The notes under the pieces: generated by a model
Told to the model about the DNA's origin: nothing
Database searches by the model: none
The model's input: the letters and a program-made list of their open reading frames with translations, nothing else
Origin: Telmatospirillum sp. J64-1
GTDB taxonomy: Bacteria > Pseudomonadota > Alphaproteobacteria > Rhodospirillales > Magnetospirillaceae
Assembly: GCF_006980715.1 (NCBI RefSeq)
Contig: NZ_SBHN01000002.1
Location: 124,001 to 188,000, forward strand
Direction: 5' to 3'
Length of the DNA stretch: 64,000 nt
Program-made: the position numbers and the translations under genes
Part shown: positions 17,135-29,599 of the stretch, in pieces
Numbering within the stretch: the first letter of the stretch is position 1
Layout: each line of letters opens with the position of its first letter

Positions 17135-18514
17135 TTAGCGATAGCAGACGGCCTTGCAGGCGGCGACCAGTTGATCGACCTGCGGCAGGGCCAGGCGCTC
17201 CAGGTTCGCGGCATAGGGCATGGGCACGTCGGCGCCATGTACGCGGGTCACCGGGGCATCGAGGTAGTCGAAGGCGTTCTCCATGATCACCGACGCGATT
17301 TCCGAGCCGATGCCGGCGAAGGGCCAGCCTTCCTCGATGGTGACGATGCGGTTGGTCTTCTTGACCGAATTGACGATCGTCGGGATGTCGAGCGGACGGA
17401 TCGAACGCAGGTTGATCACTTCGGCTTCGATGCCTTCGCCCTTCAGGGCTTCGGCGGCTTCCAGGGCCAGCTGCACCATGCGCGAGAAAGCGACGATGGT
17501 GACATGCTCACCCTTACGCTCGATCTTGGCCTTGCCGATCGGGATGATGAAATCCGGGTCTTCCGGCACATCGAAGCTCTGGCCGTACATCAGTTCGTGT
17601 TCGAGCACGATGACCGGGTTCGGGTCGCGGATGGCGGCCTTCAGAAGGCCCTTGGCATCGGCGCCCGAATAGGGGGCGACGACCTTCAGGCCCGGGCAAT
17701 GGGCGTACCACGAGGCATAGCACTGGGAATGCTGGGCGCCGACGCGAGACGCCGCGCCGTTCGGGCCACGGAAGACGATGGGGCAGCCCATCTGGCCACC
17801 GGCCATGTACAGGGTCTTGGCCGCCGAATTGATGATGTGGTCGATGGCCTGCATCGAGAAGTTGAATGTCATGAACTCGACGATCGGCTTCAGGCCGGCG
17901 AAAGCCGCGCCCGCGCCCAGACCGGCGAAGCCCATTTCGGTGATCGGAGTGTCAACCACGCGCTGCGGGCCGAATTCGTCGAGCAGGCCCTGGCTGACCT
18001 TGTAGGCGCCCTGATACTGGCCGACTTCCTCGCCCATCAGGAAGACCTTGTCGTCGCGGCGCATTTCCTCGGCCATGGCGTCGCGCAGGGCTTCGCGGAT
18101 GGTCTGGCGGACCATCTTGCCGGTATATTCCGGTTCGGCCTCGACCTCGCCCGACAGCACCGCCGGAGCAGGCATCTGGGTGGCGGGCGCCTCGGATTTA
18201 GCTTCGACCGGCTGCGCGGCGACCGACGGCGTGGGGTCTTCCATTGCGCGGGTCAGGGCCTTTTCATCCTCGCCTTCTTCCAGAAGAATGGCGATGGGCG
18301 TGTTGACGGCGACACCTTCGGTGCCCTCGGCGACCAGGATCTTGCCCAGCACGCCTTCCTCGACGGCTTCGAATTCCATCGTCGCCTTGTCGGTTTCGAT
18401 CTCGGCGATGATGTCGCCCGAGTTTACCGCGTCACCCTCGCTCTTCAGCCACTTGGAGAGCTTGCCTTCGGTCATGGTCGGCGAAAGCGCAGGCATCAAT
18501 ACTTGGATCGGCAT
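17135..18514 (-). CDS. pdhB: pyruvate dehydrogenase E1 component, beta subunit, with N-terminal lipoyl domain
   Basis: E1-beta completes the TPP-binding site and contacts E2. The ATG at 18514 ([14 protein letters not shown]) has AGGGGA about seven bases upstream; the frame runs 13 codons further without support. The first 80 residues are a lipoyl domain with ETDKATMEF, nearly the same as in the E2 gene next door. A linker of about 60 residues follows, then the transketolase pyrimidine-binding domain from about residue 140 ([30 protein letters not shown]) and the C-terminal transketolase domain. The fused lipoyl domain on E1-beta is an alphaproteobacterial trait. Length 459 residues. Confidence 0.96.
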   Translation of the reverse strand: MPIQVLMPALSPTMTEGKLSKWLKSEGDAVNSGDIIAEIETDKATMEFEAVEEGVLGKILVAEGTEGVAVNTPIAILLEEGEDEKALTRAMEDPTPSVAAQPVEAKSEAPATQMPAPAVLSGEVEAEPEYTGKMVRQTIREALRDAMAEEMRRDDKVFLMGEEVGQYQGAYKVSQGLLDEFGPQRVVDTPITEMGFAGLGAGAAFAGLKPIVEFMTFNFSMQAIDHIINSAAKTLYMAGGQMGCPIVFRGPNGAASRVGAQHSQCYASWYAHCPGLKVVAPYSGADAKGLLKAAIRDPNPVIVLEHELMYGQSFDVPEDPDFIIPIGKAKIERKGEHVTIVAFSRMVQLALEAAEALKGEGIEAEVINLRSIRPLDIPTIVNSVKKTNRIVTIEEGWPFAGIGSEIASVIMENAFDYLDAPVTRVHGADVPMPYAANLERLALPQVDQLVAACKAVCYR

Positions 18515-18525
18515 TGGCGTTTCCC

Positions 18526-19533
18526 CTAGGCCTCGATCAGCACGTCGGTCCACAGCTCGGACGGATCGGGCTCCGGACAGGTTTGAGCGAAGTCAGCGGC
18601 CTCGGTGACGATGGCCTTGACCTCGCGGTCGATTTCCTTGAGACGCGCTTCGTCGAGAAGCTGGCGCTCTTCCAGCACCTTGCGCAACTGGTCGATGGGA
18701 TCGTGCTCCGACCGCATGCGGGTGACTTCTTCCTTCGAGCGGTACTTCGCCGGGTCGGACATGGAGTGACCGCGATAGCGGTAGGTCTTCATCTCCAGGA
18801 CCACGGGGCCTTCGCCCGCACGGGCATGGGCCACGGCTTCCATGCCGGCCTCACGCACGCTCAGCACGTTCATGCCGTCGACGGCACGGCCGGGAATGCC
18901 ATAGGCTTCGCCGCGGCGGAACAGTTCGGTGCCCGCCGAAGCGCGCTCGACCGAAGTGCCCATGCCGTATTTGTTGTTCTCGATGATGAACACGACCGGC
19001 AGCTTCCACAGCGCGGCCATGTTGAAGGATTCATAGACCTGGCCCTGGTTGACGGCGCCGTCGCCCAGATAGCACAGGTTCACGCCGCCATCGCCGCGGT
19101 ATTTGTGGGCGAAGGCCAGACCGGCCCCCAGCGGCACCTGCGCGCCGACGATGCCATGGCCGCCATAGAATCCCGCCTCGCGCGAGAACATGTGCATCGA
19201 GCCGCCCTTCCCCTTGGAATAGCCGCCCCGGCGCCCCGTCAGCTCGGCCATCACGCCCTTCGCGTCCATGCCACAGGCCAGCATGTGGCCGTGATCGCGG
19301 TAGCTGGTGATGACGGTGTCATGGCCGGTCTCGATACAGGCCTGCATGCCCACCACCACGGCTTCCTGGCCGATATAGAGGTGGCAGAAGCCGTTTATGA
19401 GCCCCATGCCGTAAAGCTGGCCCGCCTTTTCTTCAAAGCGGCGGATCAGAAGCATCTCGCGGTAATAGCGGATCAGGTCCTCGCCCGAAGGCTCGGACGC
19501 AACCGCCTTGGATCTACGTTTTTGCGTGGCCAT
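18526..19533 (-). CDS. pdhA: pyruvate dehydrogenase E1 component, alpha subunit
   Basis: E1-alpha binds TPP and decarboxylates pyruvate. I start at the ATG at 19533 (MATQKRRSK), with GGGGAG five bases upstream; a frame extending to 19563 lacks such a site. Visible features are the [11 protein letters not shown] segment, [20 protein letters not shown], the TPP/Mg motif [17 protein letters not shown], and the regulatory-loop [19 protein letters not shown]. The 335-residue length is normal. It heads the pdhA-pdhB-pdhC-lpdA operon, in the common ftsB-pdhA neighbourhood downstream of eno. A weak candidate promoter lies at 19618-19646. Confidence 0.96.
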   Translation of the reverse strand: MATQKRRSKAVASEPSGEDLIRYYREMLLIRRFEEKAGQLYGMGLINGFCHLYIGQEAVVVGMQACIETGHDTVITSYRDHGHMLACGMDAKGVMAELTGRRGGYSKGKGGSMHMFSREAGFYGGHGIVGAQVPLGAGLAFAHKYRGDGGVNLCYLGDGAVNQGQVYESFNMAALWKLPVVFIIENNKYGMGTSVERASAGTELFRRGEAYGIPGRAVDGMNVLSVREAGMEAVAHARAGEGPVVLEMKTYRYRGHSMSDPAKYRSKEEVTRMRSEHDPIDQLRKVLEERQLLDEARLKEIDREVKAIVTEAADFAQTCPEPDPSELWTDVLIEA

Positions 19534-20012
19534 GTTCACTCCCCATTGGGCTGAAGCCGGCACCGCCGGCTCGGCAACTCCTACCCTGAAAGACCGAAAG
19601 CTGCAAGCTTTAGGACTTGATTAAGTCGTTGTTTTGCAATGCACAAATAGCAATTAACGGGGTTTTGGTTAATCATGACGCTGGAAGCTTCCCTCTCCCG
19701 GCATAATCCCTTTCCCCTGCCCTGTCTGTCCACCAGCCCAAAGCAGTAGGACTTCATCCAGGAGGGAACCCACCCCTCTTCCCGGGTCACGGACGGGTTT
19801 GTCGGCATATAGTGAGGGTCACCCGAAGGGAAAGGCGAAGATGGAAAGACCGTGCCCCTCGCCCGGATGGATAGCGCAGGCAGCCCCGTCATCCCCGATG
19901 GGCCTAGACATCACCCACGGATGATCTGTGACGGCGGGGAGCCATCCGCCATTCCGCCGCCCCTCCCTCTCTCCTACTCGAATGCGTCAGCGCCGCCCCC
20001 ATTTCGGAACGG
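19534..20012. other. 479-bp divergent intergenic region upstream of pdhA
   Basis: This is the longest gene-free stretch in the window. Bases 19610-19690 are markedly AT-rich for this genome and hold the likely pdhA control region, including the near-palindrome TTGCAATGCACAA (19634-19646). The rest, 19690-20012, is ordinary GC-rich DNA. I see no tRNA, no insertion sequence end and no convincing coding frame. A 27-codon frame from 19841 (MERPCPSPGW) has no support. A regulator site for pdh or for the small divergent gene at 20013 may be here. Confidence 0.6.
19618..19646 (-). promoter_or_regulatory. weak candidate promoter of the pdh operon
   Basis: On the minus strand TTGTGC (19646-19641) and TAATCA (19623-19618) are 17 bases apart, in the only AT-rich part of the region. 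Transcription would start about 80 bases before the pdhA ATG. The -10 match is poor, so this is tentative. Confidence 0.3.
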
Positions 20013-20390
20013 ATGGAACCATTCAGAACAGGCGGCGAGATGAGCCTTCCCCCGTTCCCGGAAGTGCCGGACGAGACGGCGCATGAGCTTGCCCTGCGGG
20101 CATCGAAAGCGATCGCAGCCGAGCTTGCCTGGACCCTGGAAAGCTGCCCCGGCAAGAGCGACACCAGCCAATGGCTGATCATGCGCGTCCTGGCGCTGCT
20201 GGAAATGCACGCGCAAAAGCGGACGGAATGCCATTACCGCATTCCGGGCCTGACGGAGCGGATCGTGGAGGAATGTCACGGCTGCGCCACCGCCTGCCAT
20301 GGCCGTCTCTTCAGCCGCCAGTTGGGGCTGGAGATAGCGGGGCTGATGAAGGCCTATGAAGAGATGTCCCGCAACAGCCTGGAAGAATGA
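20013..20390 (+). CDS. small conserved-looking protein of unknown function with a cysteine cluster
   Basis: I do not recognise this gene. The 125-residue product (116 if the ATG at 20040 is used; neither start has a strong ribosome site) is mostly helical and soluble, with no signal peptide. Its C-terminal half holds a cysteine/histidine cluster: ECHYRIPGL, then EECHGCATACHGRLF, giving C-x2-C-x3-C-H that could bind a metal. It also has the tryptophan-containing AAELAWTLES and SQWLIMRVLALLEMHAQK helices. Codon use looks like its neighbours. It sits alone on the plus strand between ftsB (convergent, 18-base gap) and the divergent pdhA. Confidence 0.6.
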   Translation: MEPFRTGGEMSLPPFPEVPDETAHELALRASKAIAAELAWTLESCPGKSDTSQWLIMRVLALLEMHAQKRTECHYRIPGLTERIVEECHGCATACHGRLFSRQLGLEIAGLMKAYEEMSRNSLEE

Positions 20391-20408
20391 CCGGCAGGAG
20401 AAGGGAAA

Positions 20409-20726
20409 TCAGCGGGTCGGCGTCAGGATCACGATCTCGTCATCCCGCCCCATGTGGAGCATCATCCGCGCCCGCTCTTCCAGCATGTCGGGATCAAGGG
20501 ATTCGGGCCGCAGCAGCGAGACGCGATGAGCCAGCTGATCGCGCTCCTCCTGGACGCGCGCCAGCACCTGCTCGGCTTCCTTGATCTCCTGGCCCAGGCG
20601 GTGCCAGGCCAGCAGGCCGCGGTCGCCCTGGATCGTGTGATAGCCGAAATAGACGATGGCGCTCACCCCCAGCAAGGGGCCGATGATGTGGCGCGACCGG
20701 CGGCGGATTTCCCCGAGGATGTTCAT
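20409..20726 (-). CDS. ftsB: septum formation initiator FtsB/DivIC family
   Basis: A small bitopic division protein that joins FtsL and FtsQ at the septum. The 105-residue product has a short cytoplasmic start, one membrane segment (IIGPLLGVSAIVYFGYHTI, about residues 14-32), then a periplasmic coiled coil (RLGQEIKEAEQVLARVQEER) and the conserved LRPESLDPDMLEERARMMLHMG segment. Position between eno and pdhA is standard for alphaproteobacteria. Hairpins at 20739-20830 separate it from eno, so it may have its own promoter. Confidence 0.9.
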   Translation of the reverse strand: MNILGEIRRRSRHIIGPLLGVSAIVYFGYHTIQGDRGLLAWHRLGQEIKEAEQVLARVQEERDQLAHRVSLLRPESLDPDMLEERARMMLHMGRDDEIVILTPTR

Positions 20727-20738
20727 GGCTCTAATGAA

Positions 20739-20789
20739 TCACGGCCGTTTTCCGCCGTCAATGGAGAAGACGACGGCAAACGGCCGTGA
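20739..20789. repeat. long inverted repeat between eno and ftsB
   Basis: The left arm at 20739-20759 (TCACGGCCGTTT, then TCC, then GCCGTC) pairs with the right arm GACGGCAAACGGCCGTGA (20772-20789): 18 paired bases with a 3-base bulge and a 12-base loop. It starts 13 bases upstream of the ftsB ATG. No T-run follows on either strand, so it is either an RNA processing/stability element or part of ftsB control. Confidence 0.6.
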
Positions 20790-20800
20790 ATACGTAACCA

Positions 20801-20830
20801 CGGGGTGCGGAGGGAAAAATCCGCGCCCCG
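20801..20830 (-). terminator. hairpin after eno, possible terminator
   Basis: CGGGGTGCGGA (20801-20811) pairs with TCCGCGCCCCG (20820-20830) with one mismatched position. It lies 15 bases after the eno stop on the minus strand. The loop contains five Ts but no U-tract follows the stem, so termination strength is doubtful. Confidence 0.45.
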
Positions 20831-20844
20831 GTCAGGGCCTGCCT

Positions 20845-22997
<2,153 letters not shown>

Positions 22998-23007
22998 GGA
23001 AGCTTCC

Positions 23008-24639
<1,632 letters not shown>

Positions 24640-24731
24640 TTACTGTAATCCAAGAGGAAGCCCAGCCCAAGAGCACGCCCGCAAGGAGCGCAGGCCCGGG
24701 CGGGGCGGTGTGAACAGCGGTTCAAAAAGAG

Positions 24732-24755
24732 CCGAGGCGGCCATCGCCGCCTCGG
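24732..24755 (-). terminator. Rho-independent terminator after secG
   Basis: CCGAGGCGGC (24732-24741) and GCCGCCTCGG (24746-24755) make a perfect 10-bp stem with a 4-base loop. On the minus strand it is followed by CTCTTTTTGAA. It begins 15 bases after the secG stop and lies about 100 bases before the pyrG start, separating the two transcripts. Confidence 0.8.
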
Positions 24756-24770
24756 GGTGTTCCTGCCAGA

Positions 24771-25124
24771 TCAGCGTTCCGGAGCAGCCGGAGCAGCAGG
24801 AGCCGCTGGGGTTTCCGGAACCACGGGCGCCATCGGCGGCTGCGAGCCGCCGAAGGGCTCGATCGGCCCGGGGCGGTCCATCACCGACGAGGGGCCGGTG
24901 GCACGATCCTGAAGCAGGGCCAGCGTCATGCTGGTCACGAAGAAACCAGCGGCCAGGATGGCCGTGGTGCGGGTGAGCAGGTTGCCCGCCGCGCGCCCGC
25001 TCATCATGCCGCCGCCCCCGCCGCCACCGATCCCCAGCGCACCGCCTTCGCTGCGCTGCAGGAGGATGACTGCCACCAGGGCGATGGCGATGAGCAGATG
25101 AACGACCAGAATGACTGTAATCAT
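24771..25124 (-). CDS. secG: preprotein translocase subunit SecG
   Basis: A small inner-membrane subunit of the SecYEG channel. I start at the ATG at 25124 (MITVILVVHLLIAIALVAVI), which begins directly in the first membrane segment as in other SecG proteins; a GTG eight codons earlier is possible. The signature LLQRSEGGALGIGGG is followed by a second membrane segment, LTRTTAILAAGFFVTSMTLALL. A Pro/Ala-rich tail of about 35 residues ending APAAPAAPER is typical of alphaproteobacterial SecG. The 117-residue gene lies between tpiA and pyrG, the usual place. Confidence 0.92.
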   Translation of the reverse strand: MITVILVVHLLIAIALVAVILLQRSEGGALGIGGGGGGGMMSGRAAGNLLTRTTAILAAGFFVTSMTLALLQDRATGPSSVMDRPGPIEPFGGSQPPMAPVVPETPAAPAAPAAPER

Positions 25125-25231
25125 GTCCTTCACCAACAAAGCAGCCACCCCGGAGGCGGGGCCAGGAGGGCCATCGCATCCGGGGCGGTAAAACCGTCAG
25201 GGGGCTTTTTAGTCGCCATGAGCCACAAAGG

Positions 25232-25990
25232 CTAGGGGCAACTTTGCGCGATGGCCCAAAAATCTTCCACTTTGAGGCTGGCGCCGCCGATCAGGCCGCC
25301 GTCCACATCCTCCAGCGCCAGCAATTCCGCCGCATTCGAGGGCTTCATGGAACCGCCGTAAAGAATACGCAGCGAGTCGGCCTCGCCGCCCATGCGCTTG
25401 CGCGCCTCGGCGCGGATGGCGGCATGCACCTCGGCCACCTCGGCCGTGGTCGGGGTGCGGCCGGTGCCGATCGCCCAGACCGGCTCGTAGGCGATCACCA
25501 CATTGGCCGCGCTGGCGCCCTCGGGCAGCGAGCCGTTGAATTGACCCGCCACCACTTCAATGGTCTTGCCGGCATCGCGCTCGCCTTCCGTCTCGCCGAT
25601 ACAGATGACGGCGACCAAGCCTGCGCGCAAGGCCGCCTGGGCCTTGGCCTTCACCAGTTCGTCGCTTTCGCCGTGATCGGCGCGGCGCTCGGAATGGCCC
25701 AGGATGACATAGCGGCAGCCCAGGTCCGCCAGCATCGGCGCGGCGATATCGCCGGTATGGGCGCCCTTCTCGTCCATATGGCAATCCTGGCCGCCGACGG
25801 CGACCGGGGCGCCATCCAGGGCGCGGGCCACATCGGCGATCAGCGTCGCCGGAGGGCAGACGAGGAGGTCGCATTTCAGGCCGGCTTCCGCCTTGGCCTT
25901 GGCGGCAATCCCTTCGGCGAGTGCCACGCCATCGGCGCGGAGGCCGTTCATCTTCCAATTGCCTGCGATCAGCGGCCGTCTCACGGTCAT
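25232..25990 (-). CDS. tpiA: triosephosphate isomerase
   Basis: Interconverts glyceraldehyde 3-phosphate and dihydroxyacetone phosphate. The 252-residue protein has the catalytic residues in family context: Lys in IAGNWKMNG at the N-terminus, His in [14 protein letters not shown], and Glu in [17 protein letters not shown] followed by the phosphate loop. [13 protein letters not shown] and GGLIGGASL close the barrel. The ATG follows directly after GAGGTGGAGG. It heads tpiA-secG and diverges from the ppiD-trpE transcript. Confidence 0.97.
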   Translation of the reverse strand: MTVRRPLIAGNWKMNGLRADGVALAEGIAAKAKAEAGLKCDLLVCPPATLIADVARALDGAPVAVGGQDCHMDEKGAHTGDIAAPMLADLGCRYVILGHSERRADHGESDELVKAKAQAALRAGLVAVICIGETEGERDAGKTIEVVAGQFNGSLPEGASAANVVIAYEPVWAIGTGRTPTTAEVAEVHAAIRAEARKRMGGEADSLRILYGGSMKPSNAAELLALEDVDGGLIGGASLKVEDFWAIAQSCP

Positions 25991-26102
25991 CCTCCACCTC
26001 GTTGCAAATATTGATCTTTCGATGGGTACGATGCTTTAGCATAGCCACCCCCGCTTTTCCACCGGCAGGCGACACGCCGTCGGGGCCCATCCCACTTCCG
26101 TA

Positions 26103-26131
26103 TTGCCGGGGCGGGGGTCGGCTTTTATGAT
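26103..26131 (+). promoter_or_regulatory. candidate promoter of ppiD-trpE
   Basis: TTGCCG (26103-26108) and TATGAT (26126-26131) are separated by exactly 17 bases. Transcription would start near 26138, about 50 bases before the ppiD ATG. No clear Trp-codon leader peptide lies between, so trp attenuation is not evident here. Confidence 0.5.
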
Positions 26132-26187
26132 GCCGCCCATCAACGCCCGATATGGGCTGTCCTGCTGGTCACGGAAACATCCCCCGT

Positions 26188-28074
26188 ATGCTCGAAGCCA
26201 TTCGCAAACATTCCAAGTCCTGGTTCTTCAGGGCTTTCCTCATCATCATCGCCCTCAGCTTCGCCGTTTGGGGCGTGGGTGACATGGTCGGTGGGCGGGT
26301 CAACGATCGCCCGGCCATTCGCGTCGGCGAGGTCGAGATACGCGGACAGGAAGTCACCGCCGAGTTCCAGCGCGAGATCCAGCGCCTTCAGCCCCTGTTC
26401 GGCGGCCAGCTCAATGCCGAGCAGGCACGCCAGCTGGGCCTGCTCGACCGCGTGATCGACCAATTGGTGACCGGTGCACTGATCGACCAGGCGGCACGCG
26501 ACCTGAACATGGTCGCCGATGTCGACGCCCTGCGCCGCGAGATCGCCGGGACCCCGGCCTTCCAGAACCAGTTGGGGCAGTTCGACCCCAATCTCTATCG
26601 CCAGACCCTCTTCTCCGCCGGTTTCACGGAAGAGCGTTACGAGACGCTCGTCCGCCGCGACATGCTGCGCACCCAGTTGATGGAAGCCGTCACCGGTGCC
26701 GGTGACGTGCCCGCGCCCGGGATGCTGGCCGATCCGCTCTATAGCTTCCGCGCCGAACAGCGCGTGGCCCAGGTGATGACGGTGCCCGCCGAATCCTTCC
26801 CCGCTCCCGAGGATCCCGGCGACGACGTCCTGCGCGCCCGCTTCGAGGAGCAGGCCGAACGCTGGATGGCCCCCGAATACCGCCAGGTGACCGCCGTGGT
26901 GGTGCAGGCCGGCGACGTGGCCGAGGAAGTCGTGGTCTCGGAAGAAGAGATCGAAGCCGCCTATCAGCAGCGCCTCGCCGAATTCGGCTCGCCCGAGCGC
27001 CGCAACGTCCAGCAGATCCTGCTGGACAGCGCGGAAGAGGCCGAGCGCGCCCGCGCCATGATCGAGGAAGGCAGCGACCTTCAGCAGATCGCCGCCGAGG
27101 CCGCGCCGCAGCCGGTCGATATCATCGAGCTCGGCTGGATGAGCCGCGACGACACCCTGCCCCAATTGGCCGACGTGATTTTCGGACTGGAGGAAGGCCA
27201 GATCTCGCAGCCGGTGCAGACTCCGCTGGGCTGGCACGTGCTGCGCGTCTCGGCCATCGATGCCGGCACCACCCGCCCGCTGGACGAGGTGCGCGACCAG
27301 ATCGTCCAGGATATCCAGGCCGAACGCGCCGCCGATCTTCTTTATGATGCCGCCAATCGCCTGGACGATGCCTTGGCCGGTGGCGCCACGCTGGAGGAAG
27401 TGGCGGAAGGCCAGAATCTTCGCCTCGTGCAGATTCCCGCCGTCGATATCGCCGGACACGATCCCGAGGGCGACGTTCCCCCGGACATGCCCCGCGACCG
27501 CCGTTTCCTGGAAACCGCCTTCAGCACTCCTCAGGGCATGGAAAGCCAGACCGTGGAATACGAGGACCGCCGCGGCTTCTTCGTGCTGCGCGTCGACGGC
27601 GTAACGCCGCCGGCCCGCCGCCCCTTCGAACAGGTGCGCGAGGAAATCCTGGTGGAATGGCAGGGCGAACGCCGCCAGGAACTGGCTGCCGAACGTGCCG
27701 AAGAGATCGCCGGGCGCCTGCGCGAAGGGCAGCAGCCCGAAGCCCTCGCCGAAGAGTTCGGGCTGACGAGCCGCACCTCCGATCCCTTCACCCGCCAGGA
27801 AAGCACCGAAGACCTGTCGCCGCCGGTGATCAACCAGCTTTTCCAGGCCCAGCCCGGCGAAGTCGTCACCGGCAGCTATGAGAATGGTGCCGTGGTGGCC
27901 CGCCTGGCGGAAATCCAGCCGGCCGACCCCGCCGCCAATCCCGACGAGATCGAAGGCCTGCGCGAACAACTGCGTCAGGCGCAGGCTTCGGACATGTTCG
28001 AGCAGTTCCTCACCGCCCTGCGCAGCCGCTATGACGTGCAGATCAACCCGCAACAGATCCGGATCGATAACTGA
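26188..28074 (+). CDS. ppiD: peptidyl-prolyl cis-trans isomerase / periplasmic chaperone PpiD (SurA_N-PPIC family)
   Basis: A membrane-anchored folding factor at the Sec exit. I start at the ATG at 26188 (MLEAIRKHSKSWFFRAF), the usual N-terminus; the frame is open for 12 more codons. One membrane segment at about residues 15-31 (RAFLIIIALSFAVWGVG) is followed by the SurA-like helical domain. A parvulin domain at about residues 265-370 is marked by RNVQQILLDSAEEAE, ELGWMSRDD, and QISQPVQTPLGWHVLRV. A second, divergent rotamase-like region follows. Length 628 residues. It ends two bases before trpE, an arrangement often seen in alphaproteobacteria. Confidence 0.88.
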   Translation: MLEAIRKHSKSWFFRAFLIIIALSFAVWGVGDMVGGRVNDRPAIRVGEVEIRGQEVTAEFQREIQRLQPLFGGQLNAEQARQLGLLDRVIDQLVTGALIDQAARDLNMVADVDALRREIAGTPAFQNQLGQFDPNLYRQTLFSAGFTEERYETLVRRDMLRTQLMEAVTGAGDVPAPGMLADPLYSFRAEQRVAQVMTVPAESFPAPEDPGDDVLRARFEEQAERWMAPEYRQVTAVVVQAGDVAEEVVVSEEEIEAAYQQRLAEFGSPERRNVQQILLDSAEEAERARAMIEEGSDLQQIAAEAAPQPVDIIELGWMSRDDTLPQLADVIFGLEEGQISQPVQTPLGWHVLRVSAIDAGTTRPLDEVRDQIVQDIQAERAADLLYDAANRLDDALAGGATLEEVAEGQNLRLVQIPAVDIAGHDPEGDVPPDMPRDRRFLETAFSTPQGMESQTVEYEDRRGFFVLRVDGVTPPARRPFEQVREEILVEWQGERRQELAAERAEEIAGRLREGQQPEALAEEFGLTSRTSDPFTRQESTEDLSPPVINQLFQAQPGEVVTGSYENGAVVARLAEIQPADPAANPDEIEGLREQLRQAQASDMFEQFLTALRSRYDVQINPQQIRIDN

Positions 28075-28076
28075 TT

Positions 28077-29597
28077 ATGAAGGTCTTGCCCGACTTCGAC
28101 AGCTTTGCCGCAACCTATGAGGCGGGAAAGGCCCAGGTCGTCTGGACCACATTGGTCGCTGATCTGGAAACGCCGGTTTCGGCCATGCTGAAACTGGCGG
28201 CGGGCCGCCCCAATTCCTTTCTTCTGGAATCGGTGGAAGGCGGGGCGGTACGCGGACGCTATTCCATCCTGGGGCTTAAGCCTGATCTGATCTGGCGCTG
28301 TCGGGGCAATCGGGCGGAGATCAACCGCGACGCACGCTTCGATGCCGATGCCTTCGAGCCCTGCCCGGTCGCGGCCGCGCAGGGCACCATCGCCTCGCTG
28401 CGCGCCCTGGTCGAGGAATCGCGCATCGACCTGCCCGAGGGCCTGCCGCCCATGGCGGCCGGTCTGGTCGGGTATATGGGCTATGACGTCGTGCGCTTGG
28501 TCGAGAAGCTGCCCGACGAGAATCCCGACCCCATCGATGTTCCGGACGGCATCTATCTTCGCCCCACGGTGATGGCCATCTTCGATTCGGTCGAGGACAA
28601 GGTGATCGTCGTCACGCCGGTCCGTCCCAAGGCCGGTGTGGGCGCGCGCGCCGCCTTCGGCCAAGCCTGCGAACGCCTGGCCGACGTGGTGGCCGATTTC
28701 GACCGTCCCCTGCCTTATCGCCATGAACGCGGCGAGGACAGCGGCGAGCCGCCGGTGCCGGTGCCCAACATGTCGCGCGAGGACTTCCACGCCATGGTGG
28801 CGCGGGCCAAGGACTACATCCTGGCCGGCGACGTCTTCCAGGTGGTGCTGTCCCAGCGCTTCGCCGTGCCCTTCCGCCTGCCGCCCTTCGCCCTGTACCG
28901 GGCCCTGCGCCGGACCAATCCCAGCCCCTTCTTGTTCTTTCTCGATTTCGGCCGCTTCGCCATCGTCGGCTCCAGCCCGGAAATCCTTGTCCGCCTGCGC
29001 GACGGCAAGGTCACGATCCGCCCGCTGGCCGGCACCCGCAAGCGCGGCGCCGATGCCGCCGAGGACAAGGCCCTGGCCGAGGATCTGCTGGCCGATCCCA
29101 AGGAATTGGCCGAGCATCTGATGCTGCTGGACCTGGGCCGCAACGATGTCGGCCGGGTCGCCAAGGTGGGAACCGTCAAGGTCACCGAGCAGATGGTGAT
29201 CGAGTACTATTCCCAGGTCATGCACATCGTGTCGAACGTCGAAGGCGAGATCGCTCCCGAACACGACGCCATGGACGCCCTGTTCGCGGGCTTCCCCGCA
29301 GGCACCGTCTCGGGTGCTCCCAAGGTGCGGGCGATGGAAATCATCGACGAACTGGAGCCAGAACGGCGCAGCTATTATGCCGGCTGCATCGGCTATATCG
29401 CGGCCAACGGCAGCTTGGACACCTGCATCGCGCTGCGGACGGCCCTGGTCAAGGACGGCATCATGTATGCCCAAGCCGGTGCAGGCATCGTCGCCGACAG
29501 CGATCCCGAATCCGAATACCAGGAAAGCTGGAACAAGGCCCGCGCCCTGATCCGCGCCGCCGAGGAGGCGGTGAAGTTCGAGGTGCGGGGGAATTAA
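28077..29597 (+). CDS. trpE: anthranilate synthase component I
   Basis: Converts chorismate to anthranilate using ammonia supplied by TrpG. The 506-residue protein has the N-terminal feedback site region with ESVEGGAVRGRYSILG (Ser of the Trp-binding LLES element), then the chorismate-binding domain with GDVFQVVLSQRF, PSPFLFFLDFGRFAIVGSSP, the PLAGTRKRG motif, HLMLLDLGRNDVGRV, and GAPKVRAMEIIDELEP. It begins two bases after ppiD and is about 4 kb from trpGDC, so the trp genes are split in two loci. No leader peptide was seen. A nested palindrome follows the stop. Confidence 0.96.
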   Translation: MKVLPDFDSFAATYEAGKAQVVWTTLVADLETPVSAMLKLAAGRPNSFLLESVEGGAVRGRYSILGLKPDLIWRCRGNRAEINRDARFDADAFEPCPVAAAQGTIASLRALVEESRIDLPEGLPPMAAGLVGYMGYDVVRLVEKLPDENPDPIDVPDGIYLRPTVMAIFDSVEDKVIVVTPVRPKAGVGARAAFGQACERLADVVADFDRPLPYRHERGEDSGEPPVPVPNMSREDFHAMVARAKDYILAGDVFQVVLSQRFAVPFRLPPFALYRALRRTNPSPFLFFLDFGRFAIVGSSPEILVRLRDGKVTIRPLAGTRKRGADAAEDKALAEDLLADPKELAEHLMLLDLGRNDVGRVAKVGTVKVTEQMVIEYYSQVMHIVSNVEGEIAPEHDAMDALFAGFPAGTVSGAPKVRAMEIIDELEPERRSYYAGCIGYIAANGSLDTCIALRTALVKDGIMYAQAGAGIVADSDPESEYQESWNKARALIRAAEEAVKFEVRGN

Positions 29598-29599
29598 CA

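Noticed and set aside
26140-28053. 637-codon open frame on the minus strand opposite ppiD
   Set aside because: It mirrors the ppiD codons exactly, has no family motif, and long antisense frames are expected where third positions are nearly all G or C.
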